Positions 1-8,487 of a stretch of DNA of 64,000 nucleotides are shown piece by piece. The notes under the pieces are model-generated. The model saw only the letters and a list, made by a program, of their open reading frames with translations. It made no database searches and was not told the DNA's origin. Numbering within the stretch: position 1 is the stretch's first letter; every line of letters starts with the position of its first letter. The stretch is from Corynebacterium incognita (lineage in GTDB: Bacteria > Actinomycetota > Actinomycetes > Mycobacteriales > Mycobacteriaceae): positions 992,001 through 1,056,000 of the forward strand of contig NZ_CP059404.1 of the NCBI RefSeq assembly GCF_014217255.1, written 5' to 3'. A program made the position numbers and the translations under genes.

Positions 1-3000
1 CAGCACATCGACGCCTAGTCGTTTGCCGGTTTCCGCCCAAATATCCAGGCTGCGTGCTTTCTTATCGCTAGACAGTGGGATGTAGGCTTCGGGGCCTGCT
101 TCGGCCCACAGCACAGCACTAGACCCGTCGTTGATGTGTGCTTGGCGTAGGCCTCCGAGGATGCCACCATCGGCCATCGCCTTTACTTTCCGGGTCTTGC
201 CGTTGTACTTATCCAGTAGGGCTTGAGCTTCACCCATGCGGGTGTTGTATCGGTCAGGGAATGCGGATACCTGGACGCGTTGGGCGTGTGCGCCGGGGTC
301 GCCGGTGTTGTAGTCCGCATCGTCGAGTTTGTCGTAGAACATGCCAGCGCTGCGTGCCGGGTCCATTCGATCAGCCACAGTGCCCCACGCCCCGTTGGCG
401 CGTTGCTGGAACAAGCCCACCGAATCATGGTCGCTGCCTACCGCATCGTGCGGATACTTCAAACTAGCCGGGTCGGCATGGTTGGCGTACATCTTCATGT
501 TCGACTCCACCAGGGCGGTAGCCAAAGCAATCTTGATGCCCCGGTCGGTAATACCCCGGCGGCGGCCCTCACGAATAATCGCATCCGCGTAACGGTTACC
601 GGAATTACCATCTACCTTTGGCAGGCTATCCGTCGGTGCGAGCACACCCGCCAAATCATCGTGGCCGCCTGCTTTGAGTTGCTTAGCAACATCACCCAAC
701 TGTTTGCTGGACTTCGCGGTTTCCTGCGCAGCCTGTGCCACTTCCGCGACTTGACCATCATCAACCGCCTTAGAATGCAGGCCCACAACCTGGCCCCATG
801 ACACGATGTCATCGGCGACGGGCTTACCGGTATGCACCGAATACAGGGAGGCCATGAGTTCCAGGAATGATCCATCTTCCAGTAGGGTGCCTTTACCGCC
901 ATTAATCTCACGCTGTTGGACGGCGGCGGTGCCAGCGTCAATAGCGCCCATGGTGGCGTTTTCGGTGGATGTAGCGCGTGGTGGGGTGGGCTTAGGTTTC
1001 TTGCCCCCTACAGCCCCGTCGAGGTCTTTGTAATCGTCTAGTCCCTCTTTGCCTAGTTTGGGGGCTGGTGCCGCCAATGGTTGGTGGGCGGCGATGTGTA
1101 CGTGATTACGGTGCTGGGAATTGGTTGGTTCACCGAAATCAAAATCCTTGCCCTCATCCACGTTCTTCCAACCATTCAGCGGATAGTGGATCAGCTCAGC
1201 CAACTGGTTTTTGAAGTTCTTGTAGAACCAGCGCGCCAATGCCTGCATTTCCGGCGTGGTGTCGAACCCGTTGGACACGTCTACGGCTTTGCCCTGGCCG
1301 TGCAGGTCATTCGTATTCCGGTAGGTGGAGGTGATCGTCATGCCTGGGAAGTGGCGTTGCACCAAACCAGTAATTGAGTCCACCACACCACCACTGGCAA
1401 ATGCTTGCACTTGGCCGTTAGCGTCCATGAGTTGGTAGCCGAATTTGTTGGCGACTTGCGCCAAAATCTTTTCGGAGCGTCCACGCTTAGACTCAGCCAA
1501 TGGGATGTAGGCTTCGCCCCCGGTTTCATTCTCCGCAAACACACGGTATGCACCAGCCGGTGCAATGTGTGCAGTATGAGCTGGTTCAGCCCCACCGCGC
1601 ATACGGCGCTCCACAGCACGCTGCACACCAGTATCACCGCCATCTGCAAACGCCTGCACCGTTGGATAATAGTTACCGTCGGCATTCTCACGCGTAAAGA
1701 TGTCCCGAATCTTGCGGGTGATGTTAATAACATGGTCAGAAAACGTATTCGTATTCTCAGCCGACAACGTGGACTTAATATGGCTACGCGTCGCTTCCGC
1801 GTTGTCAGAAATGCTAACGTGACCTTTCGCACCGGCTTGGACGTTACCGCGCATGTTGTTTACATTCTCGTTCGTCTTGCCCGTGTTATCAGTGACGTTG
1901 GCGTGCCCCTTAGCGCCGTTTTCGACGTTGCCGCGTAGAGCATCCATCCGGCTAGTGCTGTTCTGGATAGACGACCAATCAATCGTGACCTTGCCACTAT
2001 GGTCTTTCTTTGCCAACCCCAATTGAACCAATCGTTCTAGAACTTCCGGGGCGTTCGTATTAATGGCAAGCGAACCATCTTTAAGCGTCATCGTCTTGAG
2101 ATTCATTGCATCCAAGTCGGACTTGGCTTTATTGATGTCATCCGAATTGACGCGAATATAGCCGTTCGGGGTCTGTTGCAGCTTGATGCCAATCTGATCC
2201 AACAAAGCCGGAATATCAGCCCCCTTTTCCATGGTGATAGATACCCGGCCATTCATCGGCTCAGACACCTTGACACCAAGTTTCTCCATCTTGAGCCGGG
2301 TCTCTTCCGTCACTGCATCCGCTGACACAGAGATGGTCTTGTCATCCTCGATTTTGTAGACAGCATCACCGAGCGCATCCATCACGCCTTTGGTTTGCTT
2401 GGCAGAAACTTGCAATGCCTCCAGCTTAATTTGCATCTGTTCAGACGACGCGTCAGCCAGTGCATCATTTGCGCCGTTAACCGAATCGATCAGCTCACCG
2501 TACTTACCTCGGGTGCCAGCTACAGCATTTTCCAATTCACGGGTTTCTTTGTGCATAAAGCCCGTTACCTCAGTAAGCTGCGCCATCTTTTCCCTATTGC
2601 CGCCCATAGCATCAGCCAGATCCAAGGACGTATAGCCCGCCGCTTCCAAGGCCCCGCCAACGCGTTCCCACGCAGACGTGGACTCAATGGCAGACTTCAA
2701 CGCCCCATCAGTTGCGGCCTTAACACGAGCTTGGGCGTCAGCATTACCCAGCGCCGAATCAATCATCGTTTGAGACGAAAGATTCAGTTCCTTGGCCTTA
2801 TCCAGCGCGCCACTTTCAGCTAACTGATTTTCGATGAGCGCACCGGTTTGCTCAGTGATAGCGCCAGTGGTCTTATCCAGGGTGTCTTTGAGGTCGCGTT
2901 GCAACTTGGCGTGCTTTTCTGCGGCCTCTTTTGCCTCTTGGTTTTTCTGAACAAGGAACCCAATCGCAGCTGACGCGCCCATGATCGCGATTCCCCACGG

Positions 3001-5034
3001 GCCACCCAACGCCCCCATGAGTCCACCAGCAGCGGCTTTCACACCACCCAACGATGACTTCAGCAGCGACAAACCACCACCAGCAAGGCCCTTAGCCGAC
3101 GCGCCCATCCGGGCCGTCGTAGCCACAAAACCATGCCCAGCCTGCGCAATAATCCTATCCGCCGCCATAAACCCACTAGAGGTCGCCATGGCCTGCGCAC
3201 GCGAAGCACGCGCCGCCGCCTGGTGAGACGAAGCCACAACACGCAACCCCGCCGACGAACGCATATACGCCGCACTAGCCTTAGTCATCGCAGCATCCAA
3301 CGCCACAGACCGCGAACGCATTACAGCCATCGCAGACCCCGCCATGCCCAGATTCTGGCCATACTTCGCCGCCAACGCTTGCTGCACCCGCATCTCTTGG
3401 CCAAAGCGCATCACAGACTGCGAACCCGCGTTCATCTTGCCCGTCAACCCGGACATATTCGCAGCCAGGCCTACAATCCCTGCCGCCGCCAACGGTGCCG
3501 CCCACCCAGACAGGGCCTCATCTACAGCACCAACAGCCTTACCAGCCTGCCCCATAGCACTAGCCATATCCGTAGCGCCGGGCACCAACGCCCCAGTGGT
3601 AGCGTCGCCTGCATCTTTAGCCCCACTAGCCAACAGCTTGACTTGGCCGGCCAGGTTTTCCACCACGGCTGCACCGCCGGTGAATCCCTCACCACTGATC
3701 GCGCCACCAACCGCTTCGATACCGGCAGTTACACCGTCTAGGGCTTTAACGATGACACCCTCGGATTTTTCAAAAATCGTGGTCGACGCGGTCTCCCACG
3801 CGTTTTCGACACGACCAATCGCACCGGGTAGGCCTTGTGTTTGGGCTGCGGCGACTTCGGCGGCTTGGCCTTGCCGGGTCACTGCGCCGCGTAGTTTGTC
3901 GAAGCCTTCCCCGCCTTGTTGCGCTGCGATACCCGCCAGTCGCATAGCGTCGGAGCCGAACAGGGTGGCGGTAGCTGCTTGGTATTGCTCGGCGGTCATG
4001 GATTCAGATGCATCTTGCAACTGTTCCATGAGCGATTGCATGCCTACGAATTTGCCGTTGGCGTCATAAATGGACAGGCCAAGTTCGTCGATTGCTGCTT
4101 GTGCTGGTTTTCCTTGATCAGTCAACGACAAAAGGGCGGTTTTAAGTAGCGTACCGGCATCGGAGCCTTGGATACCGGCGTTAGCCATCATTGCCAGGGA
4201 GGTCGCCGTGTCATCAACGCTCAAGCCGAATTGGTTAGCGACAGTACCAGCTTGCTGCATACCTTGTGCGATGCCGGTCATCTCCGCAGATGATGCGTTA
4301 GCCGCACCTGCGAGGATGTCCGACACCCGTGCAGCATTCGACGCATCAAGGCTAAATGCCTGCAATGCTTGGGATTGGATGGTTGCGGCGGTTGCGGCGT
4401 CTACTTGCGCGGCGGCTGCAAGCTGCAACGTGCCTTTGGCTGCGCCGATGGCTTGGTCTACTGTGAAGCCACCTTTGGCCAGTTCCGTCATCGCGGCAGC
4501 CGCGTCACCGGCGGATGTTGCGGCCAGGTCATTATCATTACCCAGTTGCTTTGCCGCTTGGCTGATCTGGTTCATTTGCTCAGCGGTCGCACCGGATACC
4601 GCCGACATCGTGTTCAACTCTTTGCGGTACACCATGCCGGTTTGCAGCATGTCGTTAAACGCTGCACTAACTCCACCAACAGCGGCCCCCAAACCAACCA
4701 TGCCCGCCACACTCGACATGGAGCCGAGCACGTCACGCAGACTAATGCCCGTCTTGGTCGCCTTATCAAGCTCATTGGCTACCTGTGGGTTAAACTGCAC
4801 GCCACGCCCGGCGCGCCCCGCCCCCTCCAACGCCGTACCCAGGCTACGGGCTTCACGGGAGGCCTTGCCCACCGCGCCTGTGCCCACAGGGGTGACGTTA
4901 AGCTTAGTGCGGCTTACCTGGTCGGCGGATTTCTTGACATCTGTCAGGTCGCGCTTGACCTTGCCCAGGGAGGATGCGACACCCGCCGTATCTACTGTGA
5001 CGCGGGCGTTGAGTGTACCTACTTCGAGTGCCAT
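1..5034 (-). CDS. Phage tape measure protein with embedded cell-wall hydrolase-like domains (partial, runs off the left edge)
   Basis: About 1,678 residues are visible from an ATG at 5034 and the frame is still open at base 1. The protein sets tail length and probably helps DNA pass the cell wall. Residues about 100-330 are Ala/Gly-rich and helical, with a TP901/PhageMin_Tail-like core. Residues about 1210-1310 contain LHGQGKAVDV and a later HRNHVHIAAH, a His/Asp pattern of M15-like or related peptidases. Residues about 1475-1575 contain LATALVESNM and DSVGLFQQR, resembling soluble lytic transglycosylase folds of actinophage tape measures. It lies directly after the tail chaperones, the usual position. 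Domain calls are by eye. Confidence 0.93.
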   Translation of the reverse strand, partial: MALEVGTLNARVTVDTAGVASSLGKVKRDLTDVKKSADQVSRTKLNVTPVGTGAVGKASREARSLGTALEGAGRAGRGVQFNPQVANELDKATKTGISLRDVLGSMSSVAGMVGLGAAVGGVSAAFNDMLQTGMVYRKELNTMSAVSGATAEQMNQISQAAKQLGNDNDLAATSAGDAAAAMTELAKGGFTVDQAIGAAKGTLQLAAAAQVDAATAATIQSQALQAFSLDASNAARVSDILAGAANASSAEMTGIAQGMQQAGTVANQFGLSVDDTATSLAMMANAGIQGSDAGTLLKTALLSLTDQGKPAQAAIDELGLSIYDANGKFVGMQSLMEQLQDASESMTAEQYQAATATLFGSDAMRLAGIAAQQGGEGFDKLRGAVTRQGQAAEVAAAQTQGLPGAIGRVENAWETASTTIFEKSEGVIVKALDGVTAGIEAVGGAISGEGFTGGAAVVENLAGQVKLLASGAKDAGDATTGALVPGATDMASAMGQAGKAVGAVDEALSGWAAPLAAAGIVGLAANMSGLTGKMNAGSQSVMRFGQEMRVQQALAAKYGQNLGMAGSAMAVMRSRSVALDAAMTKASAAYMRSSAGLRVVASSHQAAARASRAQAMATSSGFMAADRIIAQAGHGFVATTARMGASAKGLAGGGLSLLKSSLGGVKAAAGGLMGALGGPWGIAIMGASAAIGFLVQKNQEAKEAAEKHAKLQRDLKDTLDKTTGAITEQTGALIENQLAESGALDKAKELNLSSQTMIDSALGNADAQARVKAATDGALKSAIESTSAWERVGGALEAAGYTSLDLADAMGGNREKMAQLTEVTGFMHKETRELENAVAGTRGKYGELIDSVNGANDALADASSEQMQIKLEALQVSAKQTKGVMDALGDAVYKIEDDKTISVSADAVTEETRLKMEKLGVKVSEPMNGRVSITMEKGADIPALLDQIGIKLQQTPNGYIRVNSDDINKAKSDLDAMNLKTMTLKDGSLAINTNAPEVLERLVQLGLAKKDHSGKVTIDWSSIQNSTSRMDALRGNVENGAKGHANVTDNTGKTNENVNNMRGNVQAGAKGHVSISDNAEATRSHIKSTLSAENTNTFSDHVINITRKIRDIFTRENADGNYYPTVQAFADGGDTGVQRAVERRMRGGAEPAHTAHIAPAGAYRVFAENETGGEAYIPLAESKRGRSEKILAQVANKFGYQLMDANGQVQAFASGGVVDSITGLVQRHFPGMTITSTYRNTNDLHGQGKAVDVSNGFDTTPEMQALARWFYKNFKNQLAELIHYPLNGWKNVDEGKDFDFGEPTNSQHRNHVHIAAHQPLAAPAPKLGKEGLDDYKDLDGAVGGKKPKPTPPRATSTENATMGAIDAGTAAVQQREINGGKGTLLEDGSFLELMASLYSVHTGKPVADDIVSWGQVVGLHSKAVDDGQVAEVAQAAQETAKSSKQLGDVAKQLKAGGHDDLAGVLAPTDSLPKVDGNSGNRYADAIIREGRRRGITDRGIKIALATALVESNMKMYANHADPASLKYPHDAVGSDHDSVGLFQQRANGAWGTVADRMDPARSAGMFYDKLDDADYNTGDPGAHAQRVQVSAFPDRYNTRMGEAQALLDKYNGKTRKVKAMADGGILGGLRQAHINDGSSAVLWAEAGPEAYIPLSSDKKARSLDIWAETGKRLGVDVL

Positions 5035-5042
5035 ATGTGTTC

Positions 5043-5507
5043 CTACCTTGCGGTTTGTTCAGATGTCAGGTTTAGTGCTGTGCGTAGCCGCGTGGGTTGG
5101 TTAATCAGGTCAAAGATTCGAGTGTTGAGCCATCGCCATGTGCGCTGGGTGAGTATCCCGGATTCCACGTCGATGCCGAATAGTTGGTGGAGGTCGCATT
5201 CAATCGCGGCCCAATTGTCGAGTAGTTGTGCCCAGGTGACGGATTGCACGCCCACCGGGGTCATTGGCTTATCCGCTGGTGTGGCGTACCAGTCACGGAT
5301 TCCGGTTTCTGGGTTGTACGGCCCGCCGCCGGGGTCATCATCCCCGTATGCCCCCGGCCTTGGGTCGTATGGCCCATATGCGGAATCTAAGAGGTGGTTT
5401 TCTTCCGGGATGTTTTCTTCGCTGCTTGTTGTTTCTCCAGCTCCCACTGCTCCATCGCTTCCGGTAGCAGCGGTAGATGTTCTTTTCCCAAGCGGGTCTC
5501 CCACCAC
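5043..5507 (-). CDS. Tail assembly chaperone, downstream frame (gpT-like part)
   Basis: This 154-codon frame overlaps the end of the preceding chaperone gene and lies in its -1 frame. It has no convincing ribosome binding site of its own. It is best read as the extension made by ribosomal frameshifting, as with lambda gpG-gpT, giving a fusion of roughly 260 residues. The unique part is acidic and Pro/Gly-rich (AYGDDDPGGGPYNP), then ends in a short helical domain with a WAQLLDNWAAIECDL stretch. It sits directly upstream of the tape measure gene, the expected position. Confidence 0.85.
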   Translation of the reverse strand: MVGDPLGKRTSTAATGSDGAVGAGETTSSEENIPEENHLLDSAYGPYDPRPGAYGDDDPGGGPYNPETGIRDWYATPADKPMTPVGVQSVTWAQLLDNWAAIECDLHQLFGIDVESGILTQRTWRWLNTRIFDLINQPTRLRTALNLTSEQTAR

Positions 5508-5821
5508 ATTTCACCGAACTCAGGGGACACACCATAGTGAGCCATCGCGGTGTTGCCGACGTGCAGAATCTCCGTGTACGGCACACCATCGGCGTTAAGC
5601 TCATCCCACAGGCCACCGGCCATAGTGTCCGTATCTTCATCGTAAGTTGCGCCCAACAGCTCGGCGATGAACCTAATTTCCTGCGATGGGTCAGAATCCG
5701 GGTCAACGGTATGACGCTTGATCCGCAAACCTAGCTCAGCGGTTGGGGCCTTAACGGTGTAGGTCTTGCCGTTGATTGGCAAGTACAGGTGGGGGTCGTA
5801 GAAATCGCGTAGGTCACGCAT
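5387..5821 (-). CDS. Tail assembly chaperone (gpG-like)
   Basis: A 144-residue protein between the major tail gene group and the tape measure gene. It begins with the usual chaperone pattern MRDLRDFYDPHLYLPINGK and ends in a Lys-rich tail. It should bind and protect the long tape measure protein during tail assembly, in a mixture with its frameshifted longer form. Overlap with the downstream frame is 121 bp, and a canonical slippery heptamer lies inside it. The start has an AGGAG-type site (ctcct at 5831-5835 on the plus strand). Confidence 0.9.
   Translation of the reverse strand: MRDLRDFYDPHLYLPINGKTYTVKAPTAELGLRIKRHTVDPDSDPSQEIRFIAELLGATYDEDTDTMAGGLWDELNADGVPYTEILHVGNTAMAHYGVSPEFGEMWWETRLGKEHLPLLPEAMEQWELEKQQAAKKTSRKKTTS
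5483..5489 (-). other. Programmed -1 frameshift slippery site
   Basis: On the coding strand the heptamer is G GGA AAA in the upstream reading frame. Both tRNAs can re-pair after a one-base backward slip to GGG AAA, which enters the downstream chaperone frame. GGGAAAA is a canonical X XXY YYZ site, close to the lambda G-T site and common in actinophages. It lies in the overlap of the two chaperone frames. Confidence 0.9.
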
Positions 5822-5847
5822 TGTTTGTGTCTCCTAGACGTAGAAAT

Positions 5848-5878
5848 AACCGGGTCACATCGCATGATGTACCCGGTT
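5848..5878 (-). terminator. Hairpin between collagen-like gene and tail chaperone gene
   Basis: An 8-bp perfect inverted repeat, AACCGGGT and ACCCGGTT, encloses 15 bases. It lies in the 73-bp gap before the chaperone gene. There is no strong T-run, so it may be an attenuator that lowers downstream expression or an mRNA stabiliser, not a full terminator. Confidence 0.5.
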
Positions 5879-5894
5879 ACTCGTTGTCCGAGGG

Positions 5895-6173
5895 TTAAGC
5901 GCTTCCTGCTTCCAAAGTATCCACTCGTGCAGCCAATTCAGTGATCAGTTTCCGCAGTTCAGTGTCATCGTAAGGTTCAGCATCTTTACCAGCTGGGCCG
6001 GTAGCACCTCTAGGGCCAGTATCGCCTTTCGGACCCGCTGGGCCTTCTGGGCCTTCTGGGCCTTCTGGGCCTTGCTGAGCTTTCGCTTCAATCGCATTCT
6101 CCATGCGATTCAGCTCAGCAGCCGTAATCGGAGTGCCGCCCTCTTTTCCATCTTTCCAAACCTTCGCAGCCAT
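5895..6173 (-). CDS. Small collagen-like virion protein
   Basis: A 92-residue protein. The N-terminal 33 residues (AAELNRMENAIEAKA) look like a short amphipathic trimerisation segment. About ten Gly-X-Y triplets follow (GPEGPEGPEGPAGPKGD, then GPRGATGPAG), and the C-terminus is a leucine-heptad coiled coil (LRKLITELAARVDTLEAG). The layout predicts a trimeric fibre. It sits between the major tail tube and tail chaperone genes, so a tail or capsid decoration is likely. The Gly-X-Y stretch contains 9-bp direct repeats (6046-6072). The function is inferred from layout only. Confidence 0.8.
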   Translation of the reverse strand: MAAKVWKDGKEGGTPITAAELNRMENAIEAKAQQGPEGPEGPEGPAGPKGDTGPRGATGPAGKDAEPYDDTELRKLITELAARVDTLEAGSA

Positions 6174-6206
6174 GCTCTATTCCTTTCTAGGCTCCTGGGT
6201 ATGTGT

Positions 6207-6239
6207 CCGCACCTGGAACTGTTCCAGCCCCCGGTGCGG
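6207..6239 (-). terminator. Hairpin after the major tail protein gene
   Basis: A 7-bp inverted repeat, CCGCACC and GGTGCGG, starts right after the major tail protein stop codon. An inner repeat TGGAAC/GTTCCA can form a second stem. It may partly terminate transcription, or protect the 3' end of the abundant tail-tube message. Confidence 0.45.
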
Positions 6240-6806
6240 TTACGCTAAAGGGTCAGTGCCATCCATAGTGGTGCCGTCAAGGTCTACATCGTCATCCGGG
6301 ACGGAAGCCCCGTCAGCGGTCTCAACTGGCTTAATGCGCAGCGGCTTACCACGGGACATCATCGTGAACTGGAACGTATCCAGATCCTCGTTGCCACCGG
6401 CCTGATCCTCCCACTCAACGGAGAAATAGGATTCGTAGCCTTCTTGCACGCCATCGGTGCGCCAGCAGCGTGCCTGCACCACGTTTTCCAGACCCATCTT
6501 GCGGCCCTTTTCGCGCAGGAATGCCTGGCCTGGGTCTTGGGTGAACGTACCGGCGGACTTTTCGCCCTTGCGCTTGCCCTCACCCTTGAAGCTCATCTCA
6601 AGTGCGGTGGCAATCTGGGACTTGTAGCCCTCATTGTCGATGTCGGTGTCGTCTTGCATGGTGGGGGTGGACTGTGGTGCGAACTGGGACAGGCCGCGTA
6701 CGAAAGTCCACTTGGGGGCCTCGATGGTGCCCTGGTTTACCTGCAAGGCCCAGTCGCGGGCCAGGGTGGAATTAAGGTCAAAGGAAGATGGTGCCTTAGC
6801 TACCAT
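6240..6806 (-). CDS. Major tail protein (tail tube)
   Basis: A 188-residue protein placed between the head-tail connector genes and the tail chaperones, where siphophages encode the tail tube. Residues 1-60 (SSFDLNSTLARDWALQVNQG) and the central ALEMSFKGEGKRKG resemble the tube-protein beta sandwich of actinophages. The C-terminus is acidic (DDDVDLDGTTMDGTD). It has an AGGAG-type site before the ATG. Hairpins on the 3' side fit a highly expressed structural gene. Confidence 0.88.
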   Translation of the reverse strand: MVAKAPSSFDLNSTLARDWALQVNQGTIEAPKWTFVRGLSQFAPQSTPTMQDDTDIDNEGYKSQIATALEMSFKGEGKRKGEKSAGTFTQDPGQAFLREKGRKMGLENVVQARCWRTDGVQEGYESYFSVEWEDQAGGNEDLDTFQFTMMSRGKPLRIKPVETADGASVPDDDVDLDGTTMDGTDPLA

Positions 6807-6818
6807 GATGTGAGTCTC

Positions 6819-7250
6819 CTAGCTAGGGTTGACTGTGAATGCGTATGAATCAACCCGGTGCCAGACCAGGTTGGGGTCGCGTTCCTCGTGTGTGAGGACA
6901 CGCTGCGAAAGTAGAACGCGGGTGCCGTTGTCCAGCTCATAGTCTGTTTGCTCGTGCAAAGCTGTGTAGATGTCGTTGCCTACCCATTGGGCTAGGCGGG
7001 GGTCGCGGCTTCCTTTGATGCGGATCTGTACCCGGATTTCAGGGGTGCCTGTGTCCCTCCCGTTCGTGGTGGAGTGGTGGTAGATGTTAAGCGCGATTGA
7101 TGGGCCGGCTTCATCGGGGATGATGCCTAGGTAGATGGCCGGGGGTGCGAATGATTTGTAAATGCCGTTGGGGTTCCATTGGCCGAATCCGAGGTTTGCT
7201 AGGTGTTCCGCTAGGTCGGTGGTGAGGTTCCCGTAGGCGGGGGCGGTCAT
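6819..7250 (-). CDS. Probable tail terminator (minor tail/capsid-size protein)
   Basis: 143 residues, the last of four small connector-type genes and directly upstream of the major tail gene. It overlaps the preceding gene by 4 bp. Features such as LAEHLANLGFGQW at the N-terminus and QIRIKGSRDPRLAQWVGNDI in the middle match tail-terminator or minor-capsid proteins of actinophages, which cap the tail tube and join it to the connector. Assigned by position plus general likeness. Confidence 0.75.
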   Translation of the reverse strand: MTAPAYGNLTTDLAEHLANLGFGQWNPNGIYKSFAPPAIYLGIIPDEAGPSIALNIYHHSTTNGRDTGTPEIRVQIRIKGSRDPRLAQWVGNDIYTALHEQTDYELDNGTRVLLSQRVLTHEERDPNLVWHRVDSYAFTVNPS

Positions 7251-7588
7251 AGTGCTTTCCTCATTTCATCTGCGATAAGGCGCTTCACATCGCCTTGTTT
7301 ATCCAACAGTGCGGTCTCTAGGTATTTGGCTTGGCCGTCTTGGTGCTGCCAGCCGACTTCCTCGTGTTGGCGGCGTGCGTAGGCTTTGGAGGGGCCTAGG
7401 CCGAATGCGACGGCGGCCTGTGTGCCGTCAACAGTCACTTTGGAGTCGCCGCGCAATGTTCCGGTTTCCACGGGGGCACGCTGCCTTGCTTCATCGAGTA
7501 CGAGTTCAGCCCCGGCGCGTGCGGCCATTTCCGCTGCTTTCTCAATGTTGCGAATGACTCGCTGGCCCCGCCAATCTAAATCAGCCAT
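7247..7588 (-). CDS. HK97 gp10-family head-tail joining protein
   Basis: 113 residues. The pattern DEARQRAPVETGTLRGDSKV followed by a glycine-rich strand and Y-A-R-R-Q-H-E-E is the signature of the HK97 gp10 family. These proteins join head and tail. Overlaps at both ends with its neighbours (8 bp and 4 bp) show tight translational coupling inside the connector operon. Confidence 0.87.
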   Translation of the reverse strand: MADLDWRGQRVIRNIEKAAEMAARAGAELVLDEARQRAPVETGTLRGDSKVTVDGTQAAVAFGLGPSKAYARRQHEEVGWQHQDGQAKYLETALLDKQGDVKRLIADEMRKAL

Positions 7589-7964
7589 ACGGGCTAGTCA
7601 CCCCCGGCCCCGCACTGGAATCAGCGGGGATCGTCAACATAAGGCGCTGGTGGTCTGGTGTTTGATTCCCGGCCCCGTCGTGGGCGGTGCGCTCGGTGAC
7701 TTCCCACGGCCCTGTTTCAAACGGGGCGGGTAGTTCTACTTGGTCGCCGCGTTCGACTTCCAACCCAAGCGGGCAATACACAATGGTGTCCGTGGTGGTT
7801 TGTTCACCCTCGGTGCCCATGATGCGGTTGACTTTCTGCCTTACGAATCCTTTAAACGGCACGGGCGTGCCCTCCGAATGCCCGTAAGGTGACGCACCCA
7901 CGCCCCGCCGCAAAACACATTCATGTTTGAACCAAGTATCCTGCATATCCTCTACTGCGCCCAC
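7581..7964 (-). CDS. Probable head-tail stopper protein
   Basis: 127 residues, beta-rich, between the adaptor and gp10-like genes and overlapping both. A W-F-K-H-E-C-V-L-R-R start, a middle GDQVELPAPF and a PWEVTERT strand resemble gp16/stopper-type proteins that close the connector after packaging. Assignment rests on order and size. Confidence 0.7.
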   Translation of the reverse strand: MGAVEDMQDTWFKHECVLRRGVGASPYGHSEGTPVPFKGFVRQKVNRIMGTEGEQTTTDTIVYCPLGLEVERGDQVELPAPFETGPWEVTERTAHDGAGNQTPDHQRLMLTIPADSSAGPGVTSPYG

Positions 7965-8377
7965 GGGTAACCCCCAATCAACCCAGCGTTATCCAAAATT
8001 AGCCACGCCGCGTCACACAACCTGTTCGCCGCCTCATCTTTCGCTTGAGCCGCCGACGCACCACTAGACGTGTCATAGTTAACATTCGCATCACCAATCG
8101 ACGATGACTCAACCACAGGCCTAGTAGTGGCGATCTCCCACGGGTTAATACCGTTTTCTTGCCACGTCACTACTTGCTCGCACGTCGCTTCACGCAAAGC
8201 ATCCATCACCCCATCATCGGCAGGTAAACCCGCCGGGGTGATCGCAAACCGCGCCGCCCGCACCGCGTGCTGCACCCACGCACTAGCACGCCGAATCAAC
8301 AGAACCGTCTGGGCTTCATCGTCCAACGGGACACCAGCCCACGCTTCAACATCCGCAGGCTGCGCAAAAATAAGCAT
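7952..8377 (-). CDS. Head-tail adaptor (connector) protein
   Basis: 141 residues, mostly helical, first of the four connector genes after the major capsid gene. It begins with ADVEAWAGVPL and carries a helical CEQVVTWQENGINPWEI segment typical of gp6/gp15-type adaptors that bind the portal ring. It overlaps the next gene by 13 bp. The ATG has an AGGAG site just upstream. Confidence 0.75.
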   Translation of the reverse strand: MLIFAQPADVEAWAGVPLDDEAQTVLLIRRASAWVQHAVRAARFAITPAGLPADDGVMDALREATCEQVVTWQENGINPWEIATTRPVVESSSIGDANVNYDTSSGASAAQAKDEAANRLCDAAWLILDNAGLIGGYPWAQ

Positions 8378-8400
8378 CTTTTTCTCCTAGAAACGATGAA

Positions 8401-8432
8401 AGCGGGGCGGGGACTATATCCCACACCCCGCT
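8401..8432 (-). terminator. Hairpin after the major capsid gene
   Basis: AGCGGGG and CCCGCT arms with an inner GGGA/TCCC pairing form a long GC-rich hairpin about 55 bp past the capsid stop codon and just before the connector genes. Placement suits partial termination that keeps capsid expression higher than that of the connector genes. Confidence 0.5.
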
Positions 8433-8487
8433 CTCAACTAGACACCAGGGAACGTATCGTCACCCGGCACGGTGTCCTCACCCGGCG

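Noticed and set aside
5401..5432. Two GAAGAAAAC copies as frameshift sites
   Set aside because: They do not allow two-tRNA re-pairing in the -1 frame, whereas G GGA AAA at 5483-5489 does.
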